Assembly: GCA_942490895.1 (NCBI GenBank)
Contig: CALNZC010000052.1
Coordinates: forward strand, 186,001 to 250,000
Origin: JAGNXB01 sp942490895
GTDB taxonomy: Bacteria > Bacteroidota > Bacteroidia > Chitinophagales > Saprospiraceae
DNA length: 64,000 bases
Direction of reading: 5' to 3'
Shown here: piece after piece, positions 56,111 to 64,000 of the stretch
How the letters are laid out: each line of letters starts with the position of its first letter
How positions within the stretch are numbered: position 1 is the stretch's first letter
Program-made: the position numbers and the translations under genes
Notes under the pieces: model-generated
What the model was told of the DNA's origin: nothing
The model's database searches: none
The model's input: only the letters and a program-made list of their open reading frames with translations

Positions 56111-57020
56111 TTTTCCTCTTCACTTCCTGAAACCACTTTTCCCAGATTCTAGTCTGCGCTTCTACGCCTTGAGGATAAGGGCCCGAAACCATGTGCAGCT
56201 CAGAGGTCCCCGTCTCCCTGTTTTCTCCGATCAGTAATTTCTCGGTGTAGTGAAACCCGCTCCGGACGTAATCGATGTGGAGATAAAGATTCCCGTAAAC
56301 ATTAGCTACGAACCCCGTGGCCTTTTCGTCATCCCATTCAAAGTTCAAATTGACTTCTGAATCATTGGACCAATTCGAACTGAAAAAAGCTTCTTCATTG
56401 AACTTTTTACCCAGGTTTCTGACGTATTCTGTTTCTGTAATGGCCTTCCAGATTTTATCCGTTGATGCATGGATATCGGAATGAATATGGACCATGGGTG
56501 CAGGCCCTAATGCCTTCACTTCATCATCTGAGAGAAGGGTCACCTCTCTGAACCAGGCAGAACCGTTTCCGCCATTGGGGAAGCGATATCCCACTACGGT
56601 ATCCACGCCTATCACTGCCGCTTGGATAATGATGATCAGTTCATTTAGCCCATTCTGTCGGGAATGAATTCTGGCCACTCTAGGCAGAGTTATGGCTAAC
56701 GGCCGAGCATCCGGATATTCTGCAGGATCGATATACATGAGAGAAGTGCCATTCCGCGTTTCTTCCTTTGTGGGCAGGCGATCAGTCACAACGGGGATCT
56801 TATCCAGGTCCTGGATATCTATAGGTGGGAATCCGAAATTATCCGGGCAATACCAGCCTCCGTATGAATGAGCAACATGCTCTTTTGGCACGGACGCCTC
56901 CACTTCATTTGTGAGATCATTCGAATTGTCTGAGACATCGTCTTGGCCACAAGAAGTGAGCGTACCCAGGCCGATCATGAGAAGGGGTAAGAATAATTTA
57001 GTTAATGACATAGATTTCAT
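56097..57020 (-). CDS. Lipoprotein of unknown function
   Basis: A 307-residue lipoprotein (MSLTKLFLPLLMIGLGTLTSC lipobox region) with a Asp/Asn/Glu-rich spacer, then VAHSYGGWYCPDNFGFPPID, DRLPTKEETRNGTSLMYIDP and RPLAITLPRVARIHSRQNGL. The C-terminal half HIHSDIHASTDKIWKAITET, EYVRNLGKKF and ATGFVANVYGNLYLHIDYVR might be a small alpha/beta domain of START/SRPBCC type, but I cannot confirm this. No family recognised. Less AT-rich than the genes at 54-56 kb. Confidence 0.65.
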   Translation of the reverse strand: MKSMSLTKLFLPLLMIGLGTLTSCGQDDVSDNSNDLTNEVEASVPKEHVAHSYGGWYCPDNFGFPPIDIQDLDKIPVVTDRLPTKEETRNGTSLMYIDPAEYPDARPLAITLPRVARIHSRQNGLNELIIIIQAAVIGVDTVVGYRFPNGGNGSAWFREVTLLSDDEVKALGPAPMVHIHSDIHASTDKIWKAITETEYVRNLGKKFNEEAFFSSNWSNDSEVNLNFEWDDEKATGFVANVYGNLYLHIDYVRSGFHYTEKLLIGENRETGTSELHMVSGPYPQGVEAQTRIWEKWFQEVKRKSEKK

Positions 57021-57330
57021 TTTTTGATTTGCTCCCGGTCAATCCGCGGAGTACCATTCGTCGTCCAACAAACGTCGCCATTCCTGTGTCAGAAAGCACG
57101 AAAAGGGTGTAAAACAATGTAAAGGGAATGTAAAATGAGGCAAATCTTGTGGTATTCGGAGTGCGGAGATAAGCGCCGAGGGATGAGGAATCAGGGCCGA
57201 TCCCGGACGATGGCCCTGAATACTCATACCCCTCGTCTGGGGACAGACAAAAGGTGTTGGGCGTTGGGAGTTGGTTTTACCCCGGGTTCGTAAGCCAGGT
57301 AATTTCATTCCAGCGATATTTCGAGGAATG

Positions 57331-57351
57331 CTTGCCCGCCGGGGCGGGAGG
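57331..57351. repeat. Hairpin repeat of the CCCGC/GCGGG family
   Basis: CTTGCCCGC then GCGGGAGG around a short GC loop; same family as 47889 and 48003. It is preceded by GAGGAATG, as are the other members. Confidence 0.65.
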
Positions 57352-57483
57352 AACCAGGTCCCGGGGCCAAAGATCAGTTTGAACTTTAAACTGACTCTCA
57401 GAGACTTCGATGATGCATCGAACCTTGAACTATCAAACCTGACCAACCAGTTTAAAACGGTCAACACTAATCAGGCATTGACA

Positions 57484-57539
57484 AATAGCGAATAGCGAAT
57501 AGCGAATAGCGAATAGCGAATAGCGAATAGCGAATAGCG
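57484..57539. repeat. Eight tandem copies of a 7-bp unit
   Basis: The heptamer AATAGCG is repeated eight times without interruption, followed by a partial unit (AAT). It lies 216 bp before the ssb start. Such arrays change length by slippage. Confidence 0.95.
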
Positions 57540-57754
57540 AATTTCAGGCTTCCATCTTCAATTAGATCATTTTTTGCACATTTTTTGAATTTATTCTGAA
57601 AATCATAATGAATTGATTTACAATAATATAATCATTTTCAAACGACTACAACCGTTTTCAAACGATATTAAACGTCTATCATACGAATCGACGGAAACAG
57701 CTCTCTCACCTTTGGAACATCGAATCGAATTATTCACGTTTCAAAACAAGTATC

Positions 57755-58129
57755 ATGAAACAGCTCGTAAATCGCGTCCAACTGATCGGCAACCTGGGAA
57801 AAGATCCAGAACTGACCAACACCCCCACTGGCAAGCAACTCCTCCGCCTGAGTCTCGCCACCAACGAATCCTACAAAGACGCGAAAGGTGAATTTATCAC
57901 CAACACCTCCTGGCACAACCTCGTCGTCTGGGGACCCCTGGCAGAACGCATGGCTACCCGACTCAGCAAGGGCGAAAAAATCGCCGTCGCCGGCAAGCTC
58001 CAACATCGCCAATACGATGATAAAAATGGCGAACGGAAGTACACTACAGAGATCGTCGTCCAGGATTTCATGGACTTCGCAGGACGCAAAGAGAACACAG
58101 GAAAGAACGCGGACAATCTCCCGTTCTGA
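57755..58129 (+). CDS. ssb: Single-stranded DNA-binding protein
   Basis: A 124-residue SSB, short for the family. It has the OB-fold (VNRVQLIGNLGKDPELTNTP, LRLSLATNESYKDAKGEFIT, NTSWHNLVVWGPLAERMATR, GEKIAVAGKLQHRQYDDKNG) and the acidic C-terminal tip DNLPF used for partner binding. The linker is very short. Bacteroidota genomes commonly encode more than one SSB, so whether this is the replicative one is unclear. It is the intact partner of the decayed copy at 53632-53825. Confidence 0.95.
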   Translation: MKQLVNRVQLIGNLGKDPELTNTPTGKQLLRLSLATNESYKDAKGEFITNTSWHNLVVWGPLAERMATRLSKGEKIAVAGKLQHRQYDDKNGERKYTTEIVVQDFMDFAGRKENTGKNADNLPF

Positions 58130-58208
58130 GCATCCGAACCCGGCGGGCGGCGCCCGCCGGGTTCCATTTTCTTCCCATCTTCTTTGGGCTTTTACACAAT
58201 AATCGATC

Positions 58209-59525
58209 ATGCAAGAGAATTTCCTCCATTTCGTCTGGCGCACCGGACGATTTGAGCAACAACAATTACGGACCACCGCTGGTCATTCCATTTCCCTCTT
58301 TCGAAGAGGGATCTATGATGGCCATGCCGGCCCGGATTTCACGAATGCACATCTGCGCATCGGTGATACCGTCTGGCACGGTCATATCGAAATGCATGTC
58401 TTTGCCTCCGAATGGTATCAGCATAAACACCAGGACGATCCCAATTATGACGGCACTGTTCTGCATGTGGTCTGGGAGGAGGACCAACCCGTTTTTCGCC
58501 GGGACAGCACACGGCTCCCCTGCCTGGAATTGAAACGCCTGATCCACCCTTCCTTGCTGGGGCAATACCAACGATTGATCCAGGATGGCAATGGCATCCC
58601 TTGTAAATTCCGACTGTCTGAAATTCCCGAATTGGTCAAGTCCAGTATGCTGGACCGGGTCCTCATCGAACGGCTCGAACACAAGGCCGATCGCATCCAT
58701 CATTTACTCGGACAACAAGATGGGGATTGGGAACAGACCACCTTCATCACCCTCGCACATGGCCTGGGCATTCCGGTCAATGCTGAGCCGATGGAACAGT
58801 TGGCTCGTCAAATTCCGCTACGCATTCTCCAACGATATCGGCACAACCCCCAGCAGATCGAGGCGATGATCTTTGGTATGTCCGGTTTACTAAATGACAA
58901 TACTAATGAAGGCTACCCCCAGCAACTGCGAGAGGAGTATCAGTTCATTCTCCAAAAGCACAACTTGACTGCGCTTTCTGCCAGTCGGTGGAAATACCTC
59001 CGGATGCGCCCGATCAGCTTTCCTGATCTTCGCCTGGCCCGCCTGGCAGGATTGGTTGTTCATCATGAGAATTGGTTGGCCAATATTCTCTATGCCGCCA
59101 ATGCCCGGGAGTGGATGAACAGTTTGGAAGTGGGCCTTCATCCGTATTGGACTACCCATTATCGATTGGGGAATACCTCCCCTCCCCGAGCCAAGACTCT
59201 TGGAAAAGACATGGCTCATACCCTGGTCATCAATGTGATGATCCCCATCCTTTATGCCTATGGGCGTACACGCGGTGAATCCACCTGGCAGGAAAAGGCC
59301 CTTGAGCTCTTATCCACGCTCAGATCAGAACGGAATGCCATTACGAAGATCTGGGCCCAATACGGTATGAAACTGGAGAGTGCCGCAGACAGCCAGGCCC
59401 TGCTCGAACTCAAACAAGCGTACTGCATCAAACGAAGATGCCTCCATTGTGCTCTAGGGTGCCACCTGATCAAAAAGGCGACGGCGGCACCAACCACAAA
59501 AAAGAAACAAATGATCCCTCAATAA
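58209..59525 (+). CDS. DUF2851 family protein
   Basis: A 438-residue cytosolic protein with the hallmarks of DUF2851, a family nearly confined to Bacteroidota. The N-terminus QENFLHFVWRTGRFEQQQLR is followed by GIYDGHAGPDFTNAHLRIGD and HGHIEMHVFASEWYQHKHQD, then VLHVVWEEDQPVFRRDSTRL. The C-terminal CIKRRCLHCALGCHLI carries clustered cysteines that may bind a metal. The function is unknown. It follows ssb by 79 bp on the same strand, a plausible operon. Confidence 0.92.
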   Translation: MQENFLHFVWRTGRFEQQQLRTTAGHSISLFRRGIYDGHAGPDFTNAHLRIGDTVWHGHIEMHVFASEWYQHKHQDDPNYDGTVLHVVWEEDQPVFRRDSTRLPCLELKRLIHPSLLGQYQRLIQDGNGIPCKFRLSEIPELVKSSMLDRVLIERLEHKADRIHHLLGQQDGDWEQTTFITLAHGLGIPVNAEPMEQLARQIPLRILQRYRHNPQQIEAMIFGMSGLLNDNTNEGYPQQLREEYQFILQKHNLTALSASRWKYLRMRPISFPDLRLARLAGLVVHHENWLANILYAANAREWMNSLEVGLHPYWTTHYRLGNTSPPRAKTLGKDMAHTLVINVMIPILYAYGRTRGESTWQEKALELLSTLRSERNAITKIWAQYGMKLESAADSQALLELKQAYCIKRRCLHCALGCHLIKKATAAPTTKKKQMIPQ

Positions 59526-59606
59526 TCGATCTGCGCAATTCCATTCTGTCGGATTAGGTGGTGTCCATATTTTTTCCGAATTTTAAGGACGACAAATCTG
59601 AGGCGC

Positions 59607-60608
59607 ATGGCAGGGAAAGAATTGCAGGATCAACTTTTTGACATTCTCCATGGACGGTTTGCCAGTAAAAGCGATCTCGTTGAAGACCTGATGAAGGTAT
59701 TTGGTTACAGCCGGGACACCGCCTACCGACGCATCCGTGGCCAATCCCTACTTACCCCGACAGAGGTGGCTAAAATGGCGGTCCACTATAACCTCTCCCT
59801 GGATCAGCTGGTCTTCGAACAAACCAACAAGGTGATGTTCACCTTCAATGCCTTCAATAAAGTTGTCACAGATTTTGATGACTATTTTGATGGCATCCTT
59901 ACACACCTCAAACGCGTCCAGCGTATCCCGGATGTCGTCGTACATTATTCCTCCCTGGAAATCCCGATCTTCTATTACTGCTTCTTCCCTGAGTTGATCA
60001 GCTTTAAGCTTTACGTCTGGGGTAGAGCGATCTGGAATCTTCCTTTTTGCCGGGACCTGCCCTTTTCCTTCGACCTGATCTCTCCTTCTGCCACGGCCAA
60101 ATCAAAAGAAATGTTGGAATTCTACCTCCAACTACCTTCAGTCGAGCTCTGGAGTTTGAACATCTTTGACAATACACTCAATCAAATCGAATATCATCTC
60201 AACTCCGGCATTTTCAAGAACAAAGCTGATGCCCTGCTCCTTGTCGAACGGATGGAAACACTTTCCCTGCATATGCGTGAGATGGCTGCTCATGGTCGAA
60301 AACGTCACCTGGGCTCAAAAGAAGACCTTTCCGAGATTGAACTGCTCCATAATGAGATGATCTATACCAATAACACGATCATGGTCACATCCCCCTATGC
60401 CAACGGGGTTTTTACCACTTTCGGAAATCCGAACTTCCTCTTCAGTGATGATCAAAGAATCGTGAATTATACCAAAGACTGGTTTAATCGGGTCATCGAA
60501 AAATCACACCCCTTGAGCAAAGGCGGAGAAAAGAGTCGCAACTGGTTTTTTCACCAGCTCGATGAACGGGTCAACAGGAGCAAGGTCCGATTGATGACCA
60601 TGGTTTGA
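59607..60608 (+). CDS. HTH regulator-like protein of unknown family
   Basis: A 333-residue cytosolic protein. Residues 1-75 form an XRE/BetR-like helix-turn-helix (DLMKVFGYSRDTAYRRIRGQ, LTPTEVAKMAVHYNLSLDQL). The rest is a helical and beta mix with many aromatic residues (VVHYSSLEIPIFYYCFFPEL, KEMLEFYLQLPSVELWSLNI) and a C-terminus TKDWFNRVIEKSHPLSKGGE. Saprospiraceae-type genomes carry several such proteins. DNA binding is inferred from the N-terminus only. The preceding gene ends 80 bp upstream. Confidence 0.75.
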   Translation: MAGKELQDQLFDILHGRFASKSDLVEDLMKVFGYSRDTAYRRIRGQSLLTPTEVAKMAVHYNLSLDQLVFEQTNKVMFTFNAFNKVVTDFDDYFDGILTHLKRVQRIPDVVVHYSSLEIPIFYYCFFPELISFKLYVWGRAIWNLPFCRDLPFSFDLISPSATAKSKEMLEFYLQLPSVELWSLNIFDNTLNQIEYHLNSGIFKNKADALLLVERMETLSLHMREMAAHGRKRHLGSKEDLSEIELLHNEMIYTNNTIMVTSPYANGVFTTFGNPNFLFSDDQRIVNYTKDWFNRVIEKSHPLSKGGEKSRNWFFHQLDERVNRSKVRLMTMV

Positions 60609-60888
60609 TGGGGCTTTGAGAGAGTGAGACGTTGAGAAAGCGGAACAGGTGACTTTGAGACTCTGGGACCATGAGACGGTGAGACAGGTCATTCATATCG
60701 GCGGCTTTTCCGGAGATGGAGAGACTGAGGGACTCCGTAACGAAGAGGACCATGTGTCCAGAACAGAGGATGGCGAAAGGAAACTGGGACTTAGGGGCCA
60801 TGAGACATAGAGCCGTAGGGCATGAAGAATTATAATGGTGACTTTAGTCGCCAATGGAAAGAAAATGAGAAATAAGGAATAGAAAATA

Positions 60889-60908
60889 CTTGCCTGCTAT
60901 GGCAGGAG
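60889..60908. repeat. Hairpin repeat with compensated arms
   Basis: CTTGCCTGC and GCAGGAG around TATG. It corresponds to the CCCGC/GCGGG repeats at 47889 and 57331 but both arms are changed (CCTGC/GCAGG), so the stem is kept. Confidence 0.6.
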
Positions 60909-61110
60909 AATCCTGGATCCCGGAACCGAAAGATCGAACCGGCTGCTTCACCTGCCACAGATTGACGTAATCATACCTGAAGTTGAAGTATTCTACTAGA
61001 AAAATTATTCTTGAAGTTCAGGTCATCAATTTTCGATTCACAAGCAACGTTCAACTGCCTTCGTTTGATCTACTGACATAATGTGTCAATTTTTTTAGGC
61101 CCTATCAGCG

Positions 61111-61150
61111 GAAAGCGGCCGATCCCAATTTCTCGGGATCGGCCGCTTTC
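61111..61150. repeat. Strong 16-bp inverted repeat
   Basis: GAAAGCGGCCGATCCC (61111-61126) pairs perfectly with GGGATCGGCCGCTTTC (61135-61150) across 8 bases. There is no T-run directly after either arm; TTTTTTT lies 13 bp left of it. This may be a bidirectional terminator-like element or a binding site. Confidence 0.7.
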
Positions 61151-61518
61151 AAATATTCGTCAGTTTGCAGATTGTGCAGGGTTGGACGGGAGAGTCAGGA
61201 ATGTTGAGACTTGGGTTCTATACCAATTTGGGACGGTGAGACATGTAGACTATGGGCCTGTGGGGAGTGAATTACACTAGGGCCCTTCCATCAACCCCAC
61301 TCAATGACCAAACGAAAATATTTGATATTCCTACCAAAGAATACCTTCGCGATACTTCATTGTTTCTCAGCCCGGACGATGTCGCTGCAATCGCCATGTC
61401 CGGGTGCAAGCTTCACATAGCTACAGCTATTTTCCTTCGAAAAACTTCGCCTTACTTGGTCTTTTCTGGTCTTGATCTATTTCGGAGGTTAATAGAAGTG
61501 GCCATTAGTTTAACCGAT

Positions 61519-61563
61519 AAAAAATCCCATCTGCGACGGTATGAATTCCGATACAGATGGGAT
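61519..61563 (-). terminator. Rho-independent terminator of efflux operon
   Basis: ATCCCATCTG (61524-61533) pairs with CAGATGGGAT (61554-61563). Read on the minus strand it is followed by a T-run (TTTTTATC). It lies about 45 bp after the stop of the adaptor gene. Confidence 0.8.
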
Positions 61564-61609
61564 CTTCAAAAAAGGTAAAGGGGGAAATGCTTGCTTAAAT
61601 CAGCTTTGA

Positions 61610-63007
61610 TCAATCCTCTTTGCCTTCGTCTTTATTCTTGTCTTTTTTGACATATCTCTTCCCGGATTCCAACTTCCGTGAAACCGCAGAATAAGGCCCA
61701 CTAATGACCTCTTCCTCGCCGTTCAGACCGGTGACGATCTCGATATAGGAATCATCCTGGATACCGGTCTTCACCTCGACCATAGCGACTGTATCACCGA
61801 TAGCTATAAAGACCACCTCCTTGATTTCCTTGTGGAGTTTTTTCTCCTCCTTGGCTAGTCCTTCCGTGCTCTCATCGTTCGTCACTTTCTTCTTCTTTTC
61901 CTCTCGTGTCGTCACGGACTGAATGGGCACACTGAGCACATCATCCACCGAGTTGGTCAGGATCTCCACAGAGGCCGACATGCCAGGGCGGAAAGGCATC
62001 CGGCCAGTTGACTTCTGGAGGTCCATATAGGAGGCTGGATCGATCAGGATCTTGACAATAAAATTGGTCACCTGATCCGTGGTCAAGGTCCCTCCCAAGC
62101 CTGACGTATTCGCAGCACTGTTTGCGATCTGGGTCACGGTTCCAATGAATTTCTTCTCCAGGTAAGCGTCTACTTCGATCTCCACCTGGTCATCGAGATG
62201 GACTCGAAGAATATCATTTTCAGATACCTCCACCTGCACTTCGATCTCGCTGTAATCAGCAATACGCAGAATCTCCGTACCGGCCATCTGAATGGTTCCC
62301 ACGACGCGTTCTCCTTGCTCCACATTCAACAGGGAAACGACCCCACTCATGGGTGCCACAATAGAGGTTCGCCGCAAATTAGTGCGGATCTCCTTGAGGG
62401 ATGCCTCTGCACTTTTGACACTGAATTCAGCACCCTTTGTTGCTTCCTGAGCAGAACGAATACTCGCATCTGCTGCTCTGAGGTTAGCCTCTAACCCACG
62501 CAGGGACGCCTGGCTTTGTTCGAATTCAACATCGGAGATCACCTTTTCGCTGTGCAGCTGTTCGTTGCGCTTATGCAGGTCCCGTTGATTCGCCAGTTGC
62601 GCTTCTATCTGTTCCTTTTGAGCTCTGGCCTGTTCAATGGCTGATCGGGAATTCGCTGTCTGGGCCTTTGCTGTATTCACACTAGCCACACCACGCTCCA
62701 CAGCTGAAACATATGCCTCGGGATCGATCTTCGCCAGCAGTTGGCCAGCTTTTACAGTATCGCCCTCTTCTACATACAATTCGACGACCTCACCAGATAC
62801 ATCCGAACTCACCTTGACTTCTGTGCGGGGATATACCCGGCCGCTGGCTGATACTTTCTCCTGGATGGTACGGCGTTCCACCTTTGCCAATTCGACTTCT
62901 TCTCCTTTCGCCGTAGACTTTCCCTTGATCAGGACAGCGACGATCAGGACCAGCAAAATGCCGCCCAACCACCAATAGATCTTACGATTGCTTTTCATCT
63001 TATTCAT
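61610..63007 (-). CDS. RND/MacA-type efflux periplasmic adaptor
   Basis: A 465-residue membrane-fusion protein with an N-terminal TM anchor (WWLGGILLVLIVAVLIKG). Lipoyl halves flank a long helical hairpin: VSSDVSGEVVELYVEEGDTV KAGQLLAKIDP, the coiled coil from about 95 to 215, and TSIVAPMSGVVSLLNVEQGE. Beta-barrel and membrane-proximal domains follow. The C-terminus is charged, with Lys/Glu/Asp clusters (EEKKKKVTNDESTEGLAKEE, KKDKNKDEGKED). The TolC-like gene lies 9 bp upstream on the same strand, so this is an export operon whose inner-membrane component (probably an ABC MacB-type permease) is not in the window. A start at 62998 is an alternative. Confidence 0.9.
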   Translation of the reverse strand: MNKMKSNRKIYWWLGGILLVLIVAVLIKGKSTAKGEEVELAKVERRTIQEKVSASGRVYPRTEVKVSSDVSGEVVELYVEEGDTVKAGQLLAKIDPEAYVSAVERGVASVNTAKAQTANSRSAIEQARAQKEQIEAQLANQRDLHKRNEQLHSEKVISDVEFEQSQASLRGLEANLRAADASIRSAQEATKGAEFSVKSAEASLKEIRTNLRRTSIVAPMSGVVSLLNVEQGERVVGTIQMAGTEILRIADYSEIEVQVEVSENDILRVHLDDQVEIEVDAYLEKKFIGTVTQIANSAANTSGLGGTLTTDQVTNFIVKILIDPASYMDLQKSTGRMPFRPGMSASVEILTNSVDDVLSVPIQSVTTREEKKKKVTNDESTEGLAKEEKKLHKEIKEVVFIAIGDTVAMVEVKTGIQDDSYIEIVTGLNGEEEVISGPYSAVSRKLESGKRYVKKDKNKDEGKED

Positions 63008-63016
63008 GCTTGGATG

Positions 63017-64000
63017 TCAATTCAATGTCAATGATTTACCCAGATAGAAGTCCAGGACTTTCATGCGGAAGAGATACTCATATTTCCCGATGATCACCTG
63101 ACTCTCCGCATTATCCAGATTTGCTTTCGCCTGAGCGAATTCTATAGCATTTGCGGCGCCGAGTTCATAACGCTTATTGAGGGCCTGATAGGCGGCTTGC
63201 TGTGAACCAAATGCATCTAAAGCGGATGCATATTGGAGGCGGGCAGCCCGGGCGGACTGCATGGCCTGCTCGACGTCAGACTTTAACTGTTGGCGGGTTT
63301 GCTCCGCATTAATACGTGCTTGCTGGACTGCAATTTCAGATTGCTGAACGGCTATCCGATTGGTATGGTTGTTATAGATCGGCACAGAAAGTGCCACTCC
63401 CAGGTTTTTACCAAAGTTCCTTTCCAATTGATCTCCAAATGAGACGGTCGGGAAGGTCACACCTGTCAATGTGTATTGTGCAAGATTTGCATCTACCCCA
63501 TCGATCACAACGGGTACTGCCGTGCCCAAAGTGGCTGTCGTATTGGAGAAATCTGGCTGTGCATAATCCAGAAAATTATTGGAATAGGCACTGTTCAATC
63601 CACCAAACAAACTGAGCGTAGGATAGAAACCAGAACGAGCGATGGCCGTTCCCTTTTCTGCACTTTCCTCACGCAGCTCGGCTGCCCGGATCACGGGTTG
63701 AGTTTGCAGGGCTGTCTGATACACCGATTCTGCTGTAAAGGCGCTGGGATCAGCAAGAGCCATTGGATCAAAATCAGGCCGGTCGAAGCGAATTTCCTGC
63801 GCAGGATCGACCCGCATGAGTTGTTTCAAACTGAGGATGGCCTGGTCAAGTGCGTTCTGGCTGACCACGACTTGATATTCGGATTGAGCGAGCTGAGAAG
63901 CAATGGCCAGACGTTCATTTTCAGGGCGCAGTCCAGCACGAACGAGTTTGTCACTCTGGCTCAGCTGATCTTTTGACAATCCCACCTGACGGCGAGAGGT
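63017..64000 (-). CDS. TolC-family outer-membrane efflux protein (runs off right edge)
   Basis: The C-terminal 327 residues of a TolC-like channel; the frame is open to position 64000, so the start lies outside. Two OEP repeats are visible: ERLAIASQLAQSEYQVVVSQ NALDQAILSLKQLMRVDP, and VQQARINAEQTRQQLKSDVE QAMQSARAARLQYASALDAF. The second ends in the usual RYELGAANAIEFAQAKANLD and YEYLFRMKVLDFYLGKSL. Acts as the outer-membrane exit duct for the adaptor encoded 9 bp downstream. Confidence 0.92.
   Translation of the reverse strand, partial: TSRRQVGLSKDQLSQSDKLVRAGLRPENERLAIASQLAQSEYQVVVSQNALDQAILSLKQLMRVDPAQEIRFDRPDFDPMALADPSAFTAESVYQTALQTQPVIRAAELREESAEKGTAIARSGFYPTLSLFGGLNSAYSNNFLDYAQPDFSNTTATLGTAVPVVIDGVDANLAQYTLTGVTFPTVSFGDQLERNFGKNLGVALSVPIYNNHTNRIAVQQSEIAVQQARINAEQTRQQLKSDVEQAMQSARAARLQYASALDAFGSQQAAYQALNKRYELGAANAIEFAQAKANLDNAESQVIIGKYEYLFRMKVLDFYLGKSLTLN

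Larger units (their letters stand above)
57021..57754. other. Gene-free region upstream of ssb
   Basis: 734 bp without a credible gene. It holds a hairpin repeat at 57331-57351, an 8-copy 7-bp array at 57484-57539, and an AT-rich leader directly before ssb (57540-57754). Part of that leader (from about 57684) also exists as a decayed copy at 53632. An apparent minus-strand frame here consists of repeat-type sequence. Confidence 0.6.
60609..61609. other. Gene-free region between HTH gene and efflux genes
   Basis: A 1-kb stretch of purine-rich low-complexity DNA (many GAGAC/GAGAG units to about 60830), a hairpin repeat, an AT-rich part, a strong inverted repeat at 61111 and the terminator of the efflux genes. 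An open frame at 61252-61578 runs through that terminator and is not accepted as a gene. Confidence 0.6.

Noticed and set aside
57039..57467. Minus-strand gene of 142 residues upstream of ssb
   Set aside because: It runs through a hairpin repeat and purine-rich repeat-type sequence and has no domain or signal.
61252..61578. Plus-strand gene of 108 residues
   Set aside because: It overlaps the hairpin and T-run of the terminator for the minus-strand efflux genes, has no recognisable domain and begins in low-complexity sequence.
1..64000. tRNA or rRNA genes
   Set aside because: No tRNA-like cloverleaf or rRNA-like stretch was recognised by eye; a tRNAscan/Infernal run would be needed to exclude them fully.

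Overview
The window looks like a chromosomal segment from a free-living Bacteroidota bacterium, most likely near the Saprospiraceae (Haliscomenobacter/Lewinella-like). The pointers are six exported proteins with type IX secretion (T9SS) C-terminal signals (sorting type A and the gliding-motility-associated type B), a TonB-dependent outer-membrane receptor of the large beta-barrel family, many SPII lipoproteins, DUF2851 and DUF1415 proteins, weak Shine-Dalgarno signals, and a 7TM-anchored regulator. No rRNA, tRNA, CRISPR array, integrase or transposase was seen.

Layout. 0-5 kb: start of a membrane regulator running off the left edge, OsmC, a 4Fe-4S/CDGSH protein, a two-gene envelope pair, and intergenic copies of short interspersed repeats. 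5-11 kb: small cytochrome-like lipoprotein, cold-shock-domain protein, a five-repeat secreted protein, an ATP-grasp enzyme and a family of unknown function. 11-31 kb: T9SS cargo (11.7, 15.1, 18.1, 23.5, 28.6 kb) interleaved with housekeeping genes pgeF and prfC and a two-component system whose response regulator appears to have lost its ATG. 31-46 kb: membrane and beta-propeller lipoproteins, DinB-like protein, then two convergent gene pairs: a serine hydrolase plus an NTT-type nucleotide transporter fused to HEAT repeats (34.2-38.0 kb), facing an exported dikinase with the domain order of glucan water dikinase plus a second serine hydrolase (38.0-42.2 kb). Next come an epimerase-like protein, DUF1415 and an OmpA-family protein. 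46-61 kb: lipoproteins, a block of about 190-bp tandem repeats, a Spy-like protein and TonB-dependent receptor, an AT-rich accessory region, then ssb, DUF2851 and an HTH regulator. 61.6-64 kb: RND-type adaptor and the start-truncated part of a TolC-like protein.

Two things stand out. First, the 34.2-42.2 kb locus places a putative ATP/ADP transporter beside an exported ATP-dependent dikinase, which suggests (inference only) phosphoryl transfer outside the cytoplasm on a glycan or envelope substrate. Second, the interval between the TonB-dependent receptor and ssb carries two successive cargo segments. They are separated by a decayed copy of the ssb 5' region joined to a copy of the receptor 3' end, 202 bp of which is identical to the intact gene. 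This is the footprint expected when a second allele of the same locus is integrated in tandem, and marks the interval as a site of gene turnover.

Several families of small inverted repeats, a 7-bp tandem array and the approximately 190-bp repeat block occupy most gene-free stretches.
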